Source: Paracentrotus lividus
Lineage: Eukaryota > Echinodermata > Echinoidea > Camarodonta > Echinidae
NCBI GenBank assembly: GCA_940671915.1
Contig: CALNVZ010003426.1
Coordinates: 46,108,085 to 46,172,084 of the forward strand
Direction of reading: 5' to 3'
Length of the DNA: 64,000 nt
The notes beneath the pieces were generated by a model, which saw only the letters and a program-made list of their open reading frames with translations, was not told the origin of the DNA and did no database searches. How positions within the stretch are numbered: position 1 is the first letter of the stretch; the number at the start of each line of letters is the position of its first letter. A program made the position numbers and the translations under genes. Positions 32,739 to 45,302 of the stretch are shown piece after piece.

Positions 32739-33811
32739 TAAACCCCTCCCAAAAAGTTTCGCAAATGGACTTTGGGCCATGATAACTTTTCAGGTACGCT
32801 TTAGTTATTCCTGATATTCATACCATTGAAAAGATAATTTATTCCCCTTTTTATTGATATCCTATTTGTAATGATTTTGTCATGTTTCAATGCACAGAAT
32901 ATCAGAATAGGGAGAAATGTAAAAAGTCAAATGTTGCAAAATGCATTTATCAAAGTGAAGTTCCGCCACTCGACTTTAGGCCCTGATAACTCTTTGGGGT
33001 ACTTTCTAATTTTTATTGAATTTAAAACCATTGTCAAGTAAATTTATTCCTCTTTTTAATGACACCCTAATTGTAACGAGAGTCTTGTTCTTGCATGCAT
33101 AGAACACCTGAATGTTAGGACAAGTCAGAAGTTAAATGTTGCAAATTGAATGCCTATTGTCAGTATTACTGTCTGTTGCCAGCAATAACAAAGCGTTTCG
33201 CAATTTTTCACTTTTTACTTTGCATTATATTCATGAGTTATGTGCATTCAAACATGATGTTACTATTGCAAATAGGGCATCAATAAAAAGAAGAATAAAT
33301 GAACTTTTTAATGCTATGAAAATTGATAATGATTAAAAACCCACATTAAAATGTATCAAGGTTCAAAGTAGTGTTACAGAAATTTAAACTGAAAATTATC
33401 TTTCGCTTTGCCATGGATTCAGGTGGTATTCAGGGTTTCTGTGGACTCAGGCATGTCATCACCATGACAAATAAGGTATCAATCAAGAGAGGAATAAATT
33501 AACTTGACAATGGTATAGAATTCAATGAAAATTAGAAAATATCCCTAAAGTTATCAGGACCTAAAGTCAAGTTGCGGAACTTCCATGTGATCAATAAAAG
33601 CTAGTGCATTTTACAACATTTGACTTTTTACTTTTCTCCATATTTTGATATTCTGTGCATTGAAGCATGACAAAATCATTACAAATAGGATATCAATAAA
33701 AAGGGGAATAAATTATCTTTCCAATGGTATGAATATCAGGAATAACTAAAGCGTACCTGAAAAGTTATCATGGCCCAAAGTCCACTTGCGAAACTTTTTG
33801 GGAGGGGTTTA
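32739..33811. mobile_element. Large palindromic element (~1.07 kb) built of repeated modules
   Basis: Outer arms: taaacccctcccaaaaagtt, tcgcaaatggactttgggcc, atgataacttttcaggtacg at left are complementary to 33740-33811. Within the left half a ~200-bp module (gataact, attcataccattg, atttattcc, atgcacagaatatcag, aagtcaaatgttgcaaa) repeats at about 32780 and 32985. The right half holds about three such modules in reverse. Possible flanking duplication tgtgcta on both sides. No protein recognised; a DNA element of fold-back type is likely. Confidence 0.85.
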
Positions 33812-33935
33812 TGTGCTATTGCTGTGTTTACTATGTTTTAGCTCTGTGTTAACTATGGGCTAATGCTATGTTTACTCTGTGTTAGCTCTGTGTTAACTCT
33901 GTTTTAACTCTGTGTTTACACTGTGTTAAATTATG
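33812..33935 (+). repeat. Minisatellite with TGTGTTAACTCTG-like units
   Basis: Repeats of ctgtgttaactctg / ctatgtttactctgtgttag run just right of the palindromic element. Similar text (aatctgtgttagatctgtgc) lies just left of it at 32716-32738, so the element seems to have inserted into this repeat. Confidence 0.8.
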
Positions 33936-34879
33936 GGATAATACCCTTCTTGCTCTCAATAGAAATAAGTTTTTACACAGACCTTATTTAATGCCTTATG
34001 CGATCAGAAACTGATACCATTATGTGCCTTCAAGTTGTGATATTATTTGTTTGATATGGATTTTTGTGATTTGTTAGATATCCCTCAAAATCAAAGGACT
34101 GTTCTGTTTTCTACAAAGAGGCCTAACAGACACTTGCAATCTATGGAATCGTTTCTGAATTTTCAGGCTTTAACATTGTCTTGAAATTGCTGATGAAAAT
34201 CTTGAAGGAATAGTTATTATTTGTGTAATTTCCATTTGCTTTGACACAGTACTAATGTATGTAATAGCTTCTGAAAGAAATTTGTGTATAAAATTATTCT
34301 GAATGTACAAATGAAATTTTGAGTACACTCTTGCATGTATAAACTGTAAATAGAGTTATATATTTAAAAGAATATATGCAATAGAGTGTAGATAGCAAAA
34401 TAGATATTTTCAAATCATTATGGAATAAATTGCAATTAATATTGTATTCTTTAGTTTTATAGTAAACATACACATAGATTATAAATGATGGTAGCTTTTG
34501 AGAATTTTGTAAAATTAACATGGCAATGGATGTAGATCTTGTATATTTTTATCATAAAATAATTAAATAAGGATAATTCTTACAGCTCATGATGTGAAAT
34601 TTCTTTAATTCTTGTAGGTAGCAGTTAGTGGATTACCTAATGTTTTTGTATTCGATATGATTATTTTTTCCCTAATTAATAATTAGCAATAAACGAAAAA
34701 TGTTGTAATATTAAATTTTGTGATATTTTATTGTAAGTTATGTATTCACTTGCTATATTTGTACAGCTGATTGATAAAAAAAAATTAAAGGGCCAAAGAT
34801 AAACAATTTTGTGTTGTTGGTAAAATTCCACCTCTCTGTTTTAAGTTTTGAATAAGGATTAAAGAAAGAAGTAAAGTGT

Positions 34880-35290
34880 ATTCTAAAGGTGATAGAGAGA
34901 AAGAGAGAGAGAGGGGGGGACGGGGATAGAGAGTGGGTGGGGGAGAGTGGGTTGGGAGATTGAGGAAAGAGGGGATTGAAAGAGAATAAGGGATGAGAAA
35001 GAGAGGGAGAGAGAGAGGTGAGAGAAAAAGAGGAATATAGACAACAGAAGAAATAGAGAGATGATAAGAAGGAGGTGAAAGGGAGAGAAAAATTATACAT
35101 GTATGGAGAAAGAGAGATAGAGTAAGAGAGGAAGAGAGAGAGAGAGGGATATATATGGAGAGAAGGGGTGGGAGATAGGTGGAAGGAATAGAGGAAAGGT
35201 GATTGAAGAAATAGAGAGATGAGAGGAGAAAGAATGATACAGAGAAAGACAGATAATAGCGTGAACGGAGTGAGAGAAGATCATACAGAT
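34880..35290 (+). repeat. Polypurine (GA-rich) tract ~400 bp
   Basis: Almost all purine on the plus strand (gagagaaagagagagagag, ggaagagagagagagaggg). Low-complexity frames rich in Ser/Leu/Pro on the minus strand arise from it. Followed by a C-run at 35317-35329. Confidence 0.95.
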
Positions 35291-35355
35291 TGTACAACAT
35301 ATTCTTCAGCAATATCCCCCCCCCCCCGCATTTAACTTCATCTCCCTATCCCCTA

Positions 35356-35356
<1 letters not shown>

Positions 35357-35426
<70 letters not shown>
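35357..35426 (+). repeat. (CA)n microsatellite, ~35 units
   Basis: About 70 bases of uninterrupted CA dinucleotide. Confidence 0.98.
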
Positions 35427-35427
<1 letters not shown>

Positions 35428-35429
35428 AT

Positions 35430-37721
35430 ACCTCTCTGCACCCAATGACATATAGGGCACAGACTCACTTCATTATAATTCTTTGCACAGATGTCTTGTT
35501 TTATACTTGAAAAGGAAACACAAATTGCATGATGTATTTTCACATAATATTCAAACCATTTTATTTATTGTTTTTCATAATTTCCACATTACAAAATACA
35601 TACATGTATAATATCGCAGAGGTAATATAATACAGCAAGCTGGCACACTTTAAAAATCTCATAAACATTGCAAAATGACAATAAAACTTTCATGGCATAT
35701 AGAGTATATATCAAGATACAAAAATACTCATTATAGGACTACATACTTATTCCTACTTATAAATACAGAAAGAATTTGTCTGCATTATTAGTAATCCAGA
35801 TAAGTCTTTAATTCTTTCGCCAAACCTGTTGCATCAATGGAAGAAATCTGCATGCATAAACATTGATAACACTCTAAAAGCATTCCCATACAAAGAAATA
35901 ATGATCTTGCACATTTAGAGCCAGAATGATATAAAGTCAAATACTTTAGTGAAGATTTAACACCCTACTGGCTCTCAATGTACAATGTGCTAACTGTGTG
36001 CATTGCCATAGTAATATGCTATTTACAAAGTACATCCAAATATCTTCAGTCGTTTTCAAGCTAAAACTATGAGTCTCATTGCCTGCAATAAGACACACAT
36101 TTTAAAATCATTGTTTGGTTTTAGTCAACCATAATAATAATAATAATCAAATAATTAAAAAAAAATTACATTGGGATTTTATGGCATAAGCCCACATCGG
36201 CCATCATCCGTGTGCATTCTACAAATCATAGTAATTAACCCTTAGCGTGCCACGGACACGTTTTCGTGCAATTGTACTTATTATTTATACAATCGTAATA
36301 ATTCATTTTCTCTTTAATGCTGGCAGTATAGGCTATTTGCAAAACAACACAGTTGATTGTATTGTGTCTGTGGATCGATTTCCAGTCATTTACATCATGC
36401 AAGACTATTTCATACCATTTTAAAAGATTTAAAAAGAAAGTCTACTTTTTTTTGCTATAAATTAATATGGCAGGTTAAGAGTTAAAAGAAACTTAATGTG
36501 CAATAAAACATAAAGCTCATTTGCATTCAAGACTGCAATGTAATAATTGCATATTGTCATTCCAGATTACCGCAAAATATATGCAATATTTGATATTCAA
36601 ATCATGCTAAAATCTTTGCATAAATGATGTTGAACTGACAATAAATTTAAGGCTTTATCAAAATAATTAAAAATCAAATTATTGGATTCAAACAAATCCC
36701 AAATAATTATTTGATACATGATCAGCACACTTTAAAAGTCAAGGACTTTATAACCTTACAAATATTAAAGTATGATTGAGGCAACTGTTCATCAACCCAT
36801 TATCTTAACATAACCTCAAATCTAATTAAACATAATTCAAAAGAAAATCTCATTTGAAAGAAAGAATATTTCATAAAACAAATTTGGACAATTTTGGCAC
36901 AGTAGAACATCACTGCCATTGAACTAAACAAATTCTAACCTATGCATAAATTCACATAACAGCTGCAATATTCAAGATTTTTTTAAAATTTTAACTGATA
37001 CAAATATTACTAAAAAAGTACTTATCAATTGAACTAACAGAAAATGAAGTTCCAATACTTAGATTTGTGTTACCTAAACAATTGTTGAACTTGAAATTTA
37101 ATCATTTTAGTGGCAAGGCATTTTTTGATAATCTACTAGATATCAATATTTTTTTCCATTCAGCTATGAAAAATTAGTATTCAAAAGAAAATTGTATCGA
37201 TGCGCTTTGTTCTCGATATTTCATTATTTGATCTGTGAATTGTTATAGCATTTTCCATTGAATCATATCGATTGAGCAAATTTTGACAATGTCTTGTTGA
37301 AATTAAACCAAACATATATTATTGCTATTTAGAGGTCATATAAATAAGGCCTTATAATGATAGAAATATTGCAATTATAAAAAAAATTGGGTTGAAACAA
37401 AAAATTCATGTCGGTCTATATTACATTTTTCTATCAATGTTCCTAGGTATTGCAAAACAACAAAAAGCATGAAAAGAATAATGCAATGAACTCTGAATAT
37501 GTTTCCATTTTTTAAATACAAAATCATAATCAACTTTATAATACACTTTATTGCTCTTTGTCAAATTTTTACAAGTTATTGAAGTAAATTATTTCAAAGG
37601 TTTACTGAATATCATATCAAATAAATTACCAGAAATTAAACCTTAATTACAGTTAATTAAAAATGTATCATAAAAGAGAAAATGGGATGAAAGGAATCCT
37701 CAAATTGGCAGCATTTCGGAG
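35430..37721. other. Intergenic region between DAGLA and SAXO4 3' ends
   Basis: AT-rich. The gene ends converge here. On the minus strand an AATAAA (37552-37547) lies about 170 bp past the SAXO4 stop and is its likely polyadenylation signal. Nothing else recognised. Confidence 0.6.
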
Positions 37722-40700
37722 CTAACATGAAGCTGCAAGGACTTGTGGGATAGGATTGATGGTCACATGTTTCTTTGCATCGTGGGTGTGGTCATCAAAG
37801 AAGACATCCCGAGCCTTGATACTCCTGGAAAACGATAAAAACATTGGAAATAATATAAATTATGATTGTTGTCTGATACCTAACATGTTGCAAACAACAC
37901 TCTTTCAAAAATAGTTAATGAATTATTCTTTTGTCTAAACTATGTAATCATTAGACAAATAATTTTATTCAGTTGTCTCCAACGGTAACCATGTTGGTAT
38001 AAGCACACGCAACTGCTGTGTGATAAATTTGAAACCAGACAGCTATGAAAAAATCATAGGCTGCCCGGGCGGGATTCGAACCCACGACCTGTGGATTGCT
38101 AGACCACTGTCATTACCGCTAGACCACCGGAGTGCCCTTGGCAGTGAAGGTTCAAACTATCCCATATACATGAATCTCCAACGGTAACCATGTTGGTATA
38201 AGCAACTTATACCAACATGGTTACCGTTGGAGACATATGAATAAAATTATTTGTCTATTTAATATCCCAACGGCGTAAACTCCTTTACGTTTGATATGTA
38301 ATCATTGTTCGTGAAGGAGTGGAGTACACTTACTACCTGTTAGTTATCTAACTGCTTAAAACAAACCATTGTTATGAAGAAAGAACAATATCTTTCCAAA
38401 AGGTTTCCCTCAAAGTATGTAACATTGTAATTATCCTCCAAGCTTCTTTTTTTCCTTGATCTTGATTGGTCTTGATTGGTTACAGACCAACTAGAGAAGG
38501 ATCTGCATGACACTGTTGGGTGGAGATGTTTCAGAGTGGCTCAATGAATTTGGAGGGCAATTTTAAATCCCTGCAATGTAAGCTGAGGAGTCTTTTTTTT
38601 TCATGAATGTTCATACATGTACAATGTAACTTTTGTACTTGCTTTTGGCACACATTGTAGCTTATTTGTATTGATTTTACTAAAGAACAGCATTGTGACT
38701 CCATTTTTATACATTTTATTAATAATAAATAACAAAATATATGTCTTACCTTGCAACATACGGATGGAGACTTCTCAGTTCTTGCGTGGTATCTAGGGCG
38801 GGGCCATACGAGTGGACAGAGGTGCTCTTTGTGAAGCCATCTGGTAGCTGCTTCATCACTCCACCGAATGTCCTCCCAGCTCTTGCCTTACCCTTAGGGT
38901 TCATGTCATAGAACCTGATAGAAGATAATATAAAATGTAGTTAGATACTCTGCATTTTAAGTAAACCTTCTATAAACCAAATAATGCCCAAGTCGAAGCA
39001 ATTTTTCAGTCTAGATTATACAATGCATGTGATATTCACCTTTCCTTGGTCAATTTCTCCTAACTCAAAGAATATGGTCAAAATATTAAGACGAGTTGCC
39101 TTTTACATGTATATTTATAATTATGAGAACTTTTTCTTTTTATGTAGCTTAGAAAGGGAGGTGAAGATCATTATTGATTAACTACATGTATCTACTATAT
39201 CATGGTGATATGTTTTCAATTATTCTATATACTTTATATAGTTCATATATTTTAAACATGATGAAAAATGTAGTCAGAATGTATATGATTATGATAATGT
39301 TATTTTTTTGTAGCCTACATAGGGAGATTAAGATTGTAAATTATTTATTCATTATCTTCTATATTGAGGTGATATGCTTTCAATAATTCTGTATTCTTTA
39401 TATAGTTAATTTATTTTAAGCATTATATTCCACACATGTATATAATATATTCCAACATTTTGTTTTCCAACAATTTGTGTATAATGTTCTTTAAACAGAA
39501 TGTATTTCTTATTTTTCATGTACCGGTATATTTCCATAACAAAAATTTTTGATCATATAAACTATGGATTCTTATCCATTTCAGTATGCAAGATTTAATA
39601 TGAATCTGATAAGAGTAACAGGAAGTTTAAACTGATCTGTATCTTCGGGACACTCTATAAATGCACTGTATCGTACTATCTTCTACTGACGCAGGAATAA
39701 TGCAGATGAGATATATTTGATATGAAGAATTATCTGTGCCACAAAGACTAATAACCCCTGAACTTCAATTGCAACAATTGAGAGAATAAGAGAAGCAGGT
39801 GCTTTCTCTGAATATGAATTATTGATTGGTCGGAAGTGGGCTCGATCAGAGTAAAGTAAAAGTGTTAGTGGATAACTTGGAGTCTCTAGGTTCAGGAAAT
39901 ATATCCAGCAATAAATATATTCCAGTCATATAAATAAGTTGTATTTACTGTAAGTACTTTGTCTCTTGCAATGGGTAAATATGAATGCTGCATGTATTGT
40001 AATCTTGCTCATCATTTACTTTAAGCAGACATGTTATATTAGATCTTTGCCCTGTAACATAAAGAGTTACTCTCAATTGCAAATTTGAAACAACTATTCT
40101 GATTTGCTCACAGTGGGACTTTTATTCAAGAAGTCTATGTAATAAGGATCCTGATTGGCTATTATCAATTTTCAATTAATCGTACTTACTTTGTATCATA
40201 GTGTGTTATCCATCTATACGGTTCAACTGGAATCTGTGTCTGTGGCTTATCGTTGTTATCACTGTACCCAGACATCTCCTTGTTCCCGACGAAGAACCTG
40301 CCCTGTTTCTCATTGGCGCTCGGTGACGGTCTCTGCTGACCTTCGAAGGACTTCTTGAAGATGGAGGAATGGTTGTCGGGGTTCGTCATGTTGAGATACT
40401 CAGCCGGGTCACCCTTCTTGATCCGGTCCTCGACCCGTCCGGGGACTTGGTCTCGCTTGGTATAGGCGTCGGTCATGACACGGTGGACGTACAGGGGTTT
40501 AGCCTTCTCGTGCGTGAAGCCAGTCTCGCGATCTGAACGGTTTGTGATGATGGGTAGTCGCTCGTCTCCCTATAGGTGAAAATGATGTAAATAATTGTGA
40601 TAAGTACTTTTGCAAATGCAGGAGTTTGGTCTGAGTAACAAGGTTCATGTAGCTATGAATTTTGGATCAACCGTCTTCAACTTTGTCACAACCACTTTAG

Positions 40701-43700
40701 ATACAGATCTCTTACCTCAGATTTCTTCTCTCTATTTCATATCAGATTAAAATGTATCATTGTATGAGTTTTCCTTTGACCATGTAAAACTTATGTTTGA
40801 TTTTCTGAAGAAAGATGAAATATACTATACAATACTATATTGTGTTTATTAGACCTTACAAAGATGTAAAAAGTATTTTCAATCATTTTTCCAAAGCTGG
40901 TTGGATACTAAGAACGTTAGAAAACTAGATATATTCTGTCACATTCTCACTAGCTGTATACTTTGTAGGTGATGGAGTTCAATTCAAGTTTTTGTTTGAT
41001 CTTTTCATGAATTGAAAATGTGGTTTAGTTACATCATAAAAAAAATTGAAATGATATCTCTTCATTTACCGATGGCTGTTGTGAGGGCTGGAAGCTTGTT
41101 TTCATAATGCTATTTCCTGTTGGCCTGTCAGTCCATATTCCCTGCAATTAAGAAACATATACAATGTGATAAATTGTAATAAAGGTAACATCATATTCAT
41201 GTACATTATAGTGCAATATGAAATAAATTATGTGAACAATATAGCACATTTTCATGCAATGTACATGTAATATATGATGTGAAAAAATATGACACATGTT
41301 CTGGTAGGCTACATGTCAAATGAAAAGGCACTTGAAAATTTTAATGTAGTGTTATGATTATTTGATATTTGATTTGAAGTATATTACAGTATACAAAATA
41401 TCATACGATGTACATACACATATTGTTTATTACTAAGTATATATTAAAGTTTGAATCACATTACAATGCATATACCAAAGTATATACCAAACTATATATG
41501 TGTATATACCAAAGTATATACCAAACAATATACGAAACTATATGCCAAAGTATATACCAAATTAAATTCCAATGATTATATCATAGAATAATACAAGCTT
41601 CCAATCTTTCATTTGATGGTAGTGAGTTTAATTATACTGCCATTGTGTGAAATTGATATATCATATGTTTTTTTGTTTAAAGTTCAAATAGGAAAGGTAG
41701 AAATCTGTTGAACTTACAGGTGTGGAGTTTTTGAATGGTGAGCCTGGGTGGAATGAGATAGGTTCAACATTGTATGCATGTGTGTAGCCAGAACCTTCCT
41801 TAGGACCTACAGTCAGTGTTGAACAATCCTCTAGAAAGAAAAATAAAGGATATAATCATTAGCAATACAGTAAAACTGGTTTTAGCCAAAACTATTTCAA
41901 AGAGACTACTTTTTTTCTTTAAGTTTCCCATGAGAAGTATGCCTTATTTCCCATTGCAGAGTGTATTGACATATGCACTTCTATAAAGTACACCTACATG
42001 TATTATAGCTACCTATCATAACCATTTTTGTCTTACATTGTAGTCTTTATCCATACATAGGAAGCGGTATCCAAGCCATATTTGTTTTTGTTTTTTTTTA
42101 AATAAATTTATCATCCTTTAATGTCTCATCTCAAAATGCTATTTTATTCTAAATCATATAGGCCTTCATGTATACAGTGTATTGTAACCATAATATTCTG
42201 GATTAATATAACACTAGGTTATAGACTAAGCAATTCAAAAGGATTTTATAATATTCTGTATCATCTTCTTGGGCTTGTTGAATACTTTTGAATGAATCTC
42301 AGGAAAGGTAATAACTAGATAATGCAACATAATTACATTATACAATCAAAAGGTAGATGCAACTTACTTCTCTCTGATGGTCTGCCCTGGAATCTGGTCT
42401 TGGCCTCCGTACTCATGAAGTTAGGACCGTGTCCTGAGTTCTCTCGGGAAACCGGATCTTTCGCTTGCAGCTTGTACAATAGAGGGCGATGTTTGGGTAG
42501 GACACCGTTTATCTTGAGGGCAAGGCCATGGTCTCGGGTGTTGACAAATACCTTCCTGACCTGTGGAAATGTCCATTTGAATTTTTTATTAATGTGGTTG
42601 ATAAGGTTTAATCTCTTGCCTATACATGAAGGCAGCTTCAAGTTACTTTCCTCAGAAAAAAAACATTACTGAAGAGTAAAAAACACATCGTATTCACTGA
42701 ATGATAATTATTCTTGACATGACCCTGATTCAATAACTCTATTTACTGAAGAAGAGATTGATAACCTTTCTCTGAGTTAATCAATTGTATTGAAAGTACT
42801 CTCAACTTTATTCTGATTTTTAAACTTCATTAATTCATAAAAAGAATACTATCCTTTCTGCTTATACTCGATCAACTGTAGGGTGAATAATACGATCCTA
42901 TTGATTAAAACCAGTCTTGATTTGATCTTAATTTTAATCAGGAAGAGACTGGTATCATTTCTCACTTACCTGACCAACTGTAGGGTAGGTGATGGGATCC
43001 TGTTGAGTGAAACCACTCTTAACTTGGTTCAGTTCCTCAGGAAACCTGTCCTTCCCATCCGATCGTATTGATGGATTGAAGTGCATCGTTGTGATGGAAT
43101 TATAGTTATCCTTGATAACTCTCCTAATAAAGAAGGAATATGAGAAACATATAACATATATACATGTTTATATATACATATTACTTTGAAATAATCCTAG
43201 ATATTATGCAAGATCTTAGATATCCCAGGTTAACAAAAATAGAAGAAGATTACATCTAGATAAGATAATATTTCAATCATCTGATTATCTTCCTTCAATA
43301 ATCCTTCAAAAAATATTTAAGAAAAATTGATACATACTGTACTTGAATTGTCATCATTATATCCTTTTTTTTTGAGGGGGGGCATACAGAAAGATGATAT
43401 CAACGAAACTGACAAACTCAAAATATAGTTTTTCTCTAATTGCTTAATTAATAAAAGATCGTAATTGTCACAAAAATATATAGTCATCTTTAAGATCTAT
43501 TAAAAACAAACTTGGTATTATAAATTCAACCTAATGGGTGTAAAGCCTTCCCCCCCCAAAAAAAAAAAATCTAAATGAGTGAACTTTGACCTAAGTAATA
43601 ACACTTACCCCATGGCAGGATTATCGACCTCATCCAGACGCTGGCTGTAATAAACTCCCGGTCTGAAATTTGACTGATAACCGGTCCCGACATGCTTCGT

Positions 43701-43838
43701 CGTCCGCGGCACAAACGGCTCATGCTTCGCGCCGAACGACGTGGCGTACGAGGTGGAGTAGAATTTCATGAGGTCAGCGTCCGGCCCCTGGGTTGCGGAC
43801 ACATGAGCAGTAGGCTGACCAACTGGTAACCTACCCAT
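37722..43838 (-). CDS. SAXO4: SAXO4 / PPP1R32-like axonemal protein, complete
   Basis: Eight coding exons (minus strand, 5' to 3'): 43838-43609, 43123-42970, 42560-42368, 41830-41718, 41141-41070, 40569-40190, 38914-38750, 37824-37722. Total 1410 bases, 469 residues, all joins in phase with GT-AG. The start MGRLPVGQPTAHVS, then LMKFYSTSYATSFG, HVGTGYQSNFRPGVYY and VDNPAMG match human PPP1R32 (MGKLPLGVVSPYVK, DPLKFYATSYCTAYG, HVGTGYKSNFQPVV, LDNPARG). VRKVFVNTRDHG, DPVSRENSGHGPNFM, GPKEGSGYTHAYN and ELRSLHPYVAR also match. In vertebrates this is a ciliary protein, linked to axonemal microtubules and PP1 binding. The human protein is about 425 residues. Stop TAG at 37724-37722. Confidence 0.94.
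37952..38257. mobile_element. Fold-back element with inner tRNA-like SINE
   Basis: Left end tagacaaataattttattca then tgtctccaacggtaaccatg then ttggtataag is complementary to 38203-38257. A second copy of the inner block tctccaacggtaaccatgtt lies at 38173 in the left orientation, making a local hairpin 38173-38233. Between them, minus strand 38137-38061 is tRNA-like: A-box-like ggtggtctagcggtaatga, B-box ggttcgaatcc and a 7-base loop with AGC. It lies in the SAXO4 last intron. Confidence 0.85.
41468..41572 (+). repeat. Short tandem repeat of (aaagtatatacc)-like units
   Basis: Irregular repeats of ~11-22 bp: ccaaagtatatac, ccaaactatatat, ccaaacaatatac, ccaaagtatatac. In a SAXO4 intron. Confidence 0.85.
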
Positions 43839-43916
43839 GATGACTGGACGTTGAGTGGACAGTGGTGGTCTGGACGTTGGACGAAGGGATGGATGGATGA
43901 TGAAAGGAAGGGTGAT
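43839..43916 (-). other. SAXO4: SAXO4 5' untranslated part of the first coding exon
   Basis: The exon containing the start codon has an upstream acceptor (ctcctatgtag) ending at 43917, leaving 78 untranslated bases. A further non-coding exon is likely at 44755 and upstream, where cattctagaag|gtaaatgc gives a donor on the minus strand. Confidence 0.6.
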
Positions 43917-44754
43917 CTACATAGGAGAGGAAAGGAAAGAATGATTAGATAAAATGTATATAGATCAAAATTATAATAACAATATAAAAACTTAAGCATA
44001 GGCCTACCTAAGAATTACCTATACAATTGCAGTATAACATTATTTTGTCTTAGTTTTAAAATACACTGGCCTCGGGAAATATATGTAGTTAATACTAGAT
44101 TGATGGTGCAATAGAAATACTTTGTAATGTTATTATTATCACCAGCATATATCTGCAAATTTAACATCAACAAGCATTAATATTTTTTATCAACAAGCAT
44201 TAATATTATTTTTTTTATTAATGAGAATAAGAAATATTAAGGTTTCGCTTATGCCTCTTCAGTCCAACAAATGATTATTTGGACATACACATGATTATGT
44301 GGACATTATTAATTTAATCATTTGCTCTTTTAGAGCCAGCTATTTATCATTTATGCAAAAGAAATTAGAAATATCTTTCAATGTCTAGGTCTACAAAGTT
44401 TAATAAACAGCAAGAGCACAATGTATTGTTAAAATAAATTCAGCTATATTAATTATATTATTCTGTTACTGAAACATTCACACCCAAAATACAAATATAT
44501 TACTGAGCACAGACCAGACTACCATATAGATACAGGTCAACATTATATCCACAACGAAAATACATACTGCATCAAGGATCATTACAGTCATCAGACATCA
44601 GTCAGCCATATGGTCACTCAATTAATGAATTATAAATACTATCTAGATCTAGTTTCGAACTATATATCTAGTTTCTATTCTATATTAAATTGCAGCGTCT
44701 AATAAAAATCTCTTTCTAAAACGTTTTTTTAATTTCGTATGTGTTTGCATTTAC

Positions 44755-45300
44755 CTTCTAGAATGCTGATTTATCCTCTGAACTTCTGAAGTCCCTAGAA
44801 TGGCAAAAAAATGCCGAAATTCCGACGATTTAGCCAGCAAATTCCACCGAGCGAGCAAAGTCTATCGCGACAATAAACACACGCCCGCCACATCAACACA
44901 GGCAGGTTGTGTGTTGTGTTGCTACGACTACCAACATGTGCTCTCGGGCATATATGAATATTCATGAGTGTTCACTTATTTACATAAGAATACGCTGGTA
45001 CGAATACGTCATGCGCTATTTTGGGCGTGCCGTCCATGATGAATATGCATTAGATTGAACTTTGCGGAAGTAGTGCACGCACACCCGAATGAGTAAACTT
45101 GAACTATAATTCTAGTTCACGCAGAAACAGGACATTAATAGATGATGCTTCATTCTTGGTTAAACGTGACGATATTGGTGTGGTTTGTGGCTTCATTGTG
45201 AGCCTTTAATTGAACTGTAAAGAGGGAAAAGCTTTGAAAACGCGAGTACAAACGAAAGCCAACAAACAACAAAACGGTCCCACAGGCTGACATTTATGTA
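44755..45300. promoter_or_regulatory. Divergent promoter region of SAXO4 and CPRas1
   Basis: GC-richer than its surroundings, with cgacgatttagcc, ccaccgagcgagc, ctatcgcgac and cacgcccgccac. Minus-strand donor at 44755 marks a SAXO4 5' exon; plus-strand gtaagt at 45297-45302 may end a CPRas1 5' exon. At 44918-44935, gttgctacgactaccaac is an imperfect inverted pair of GTTGCT/GTTGGT half sites, loosely like the RFX X-box of ciliary genes, but with wide spacing. Start sites are inferred. Confidence 0.4.
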
Positions 45301-45302
45301 AG

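Larger units (their letters stand above)
31124..34710 (+). other. DAGLA 3' untranslated/downstream region
   Basis: Follows the stop at 31121. AATAAA at 31454-31459 is an early polyadenylation candidate; AATAAA at 34688-34693 followed by T/G-rich sequence is a late one. Holds three fold-back elements listed separately. If the late site is used these would be in the mRNA. Confidence 0.45.

Noticed and set aside
33136-33336. 66-codon plus-strand frame
   Set aside because: Lies inside the palindromic element and is made of its reversed modules.
34753-35312. Minus-strand Ser/Leu/Pro-rich frames of 115-175 codons
   Set aside because: Low-complexity translation of the polypurine tract, no start context or family.
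38061-38137. Functional tRNA gene on the minus strand
   Set aside because: A and B boxes are present but the acceptor stem halves do not pair and it lies inside a fold-back element; a SINE head is more likely.
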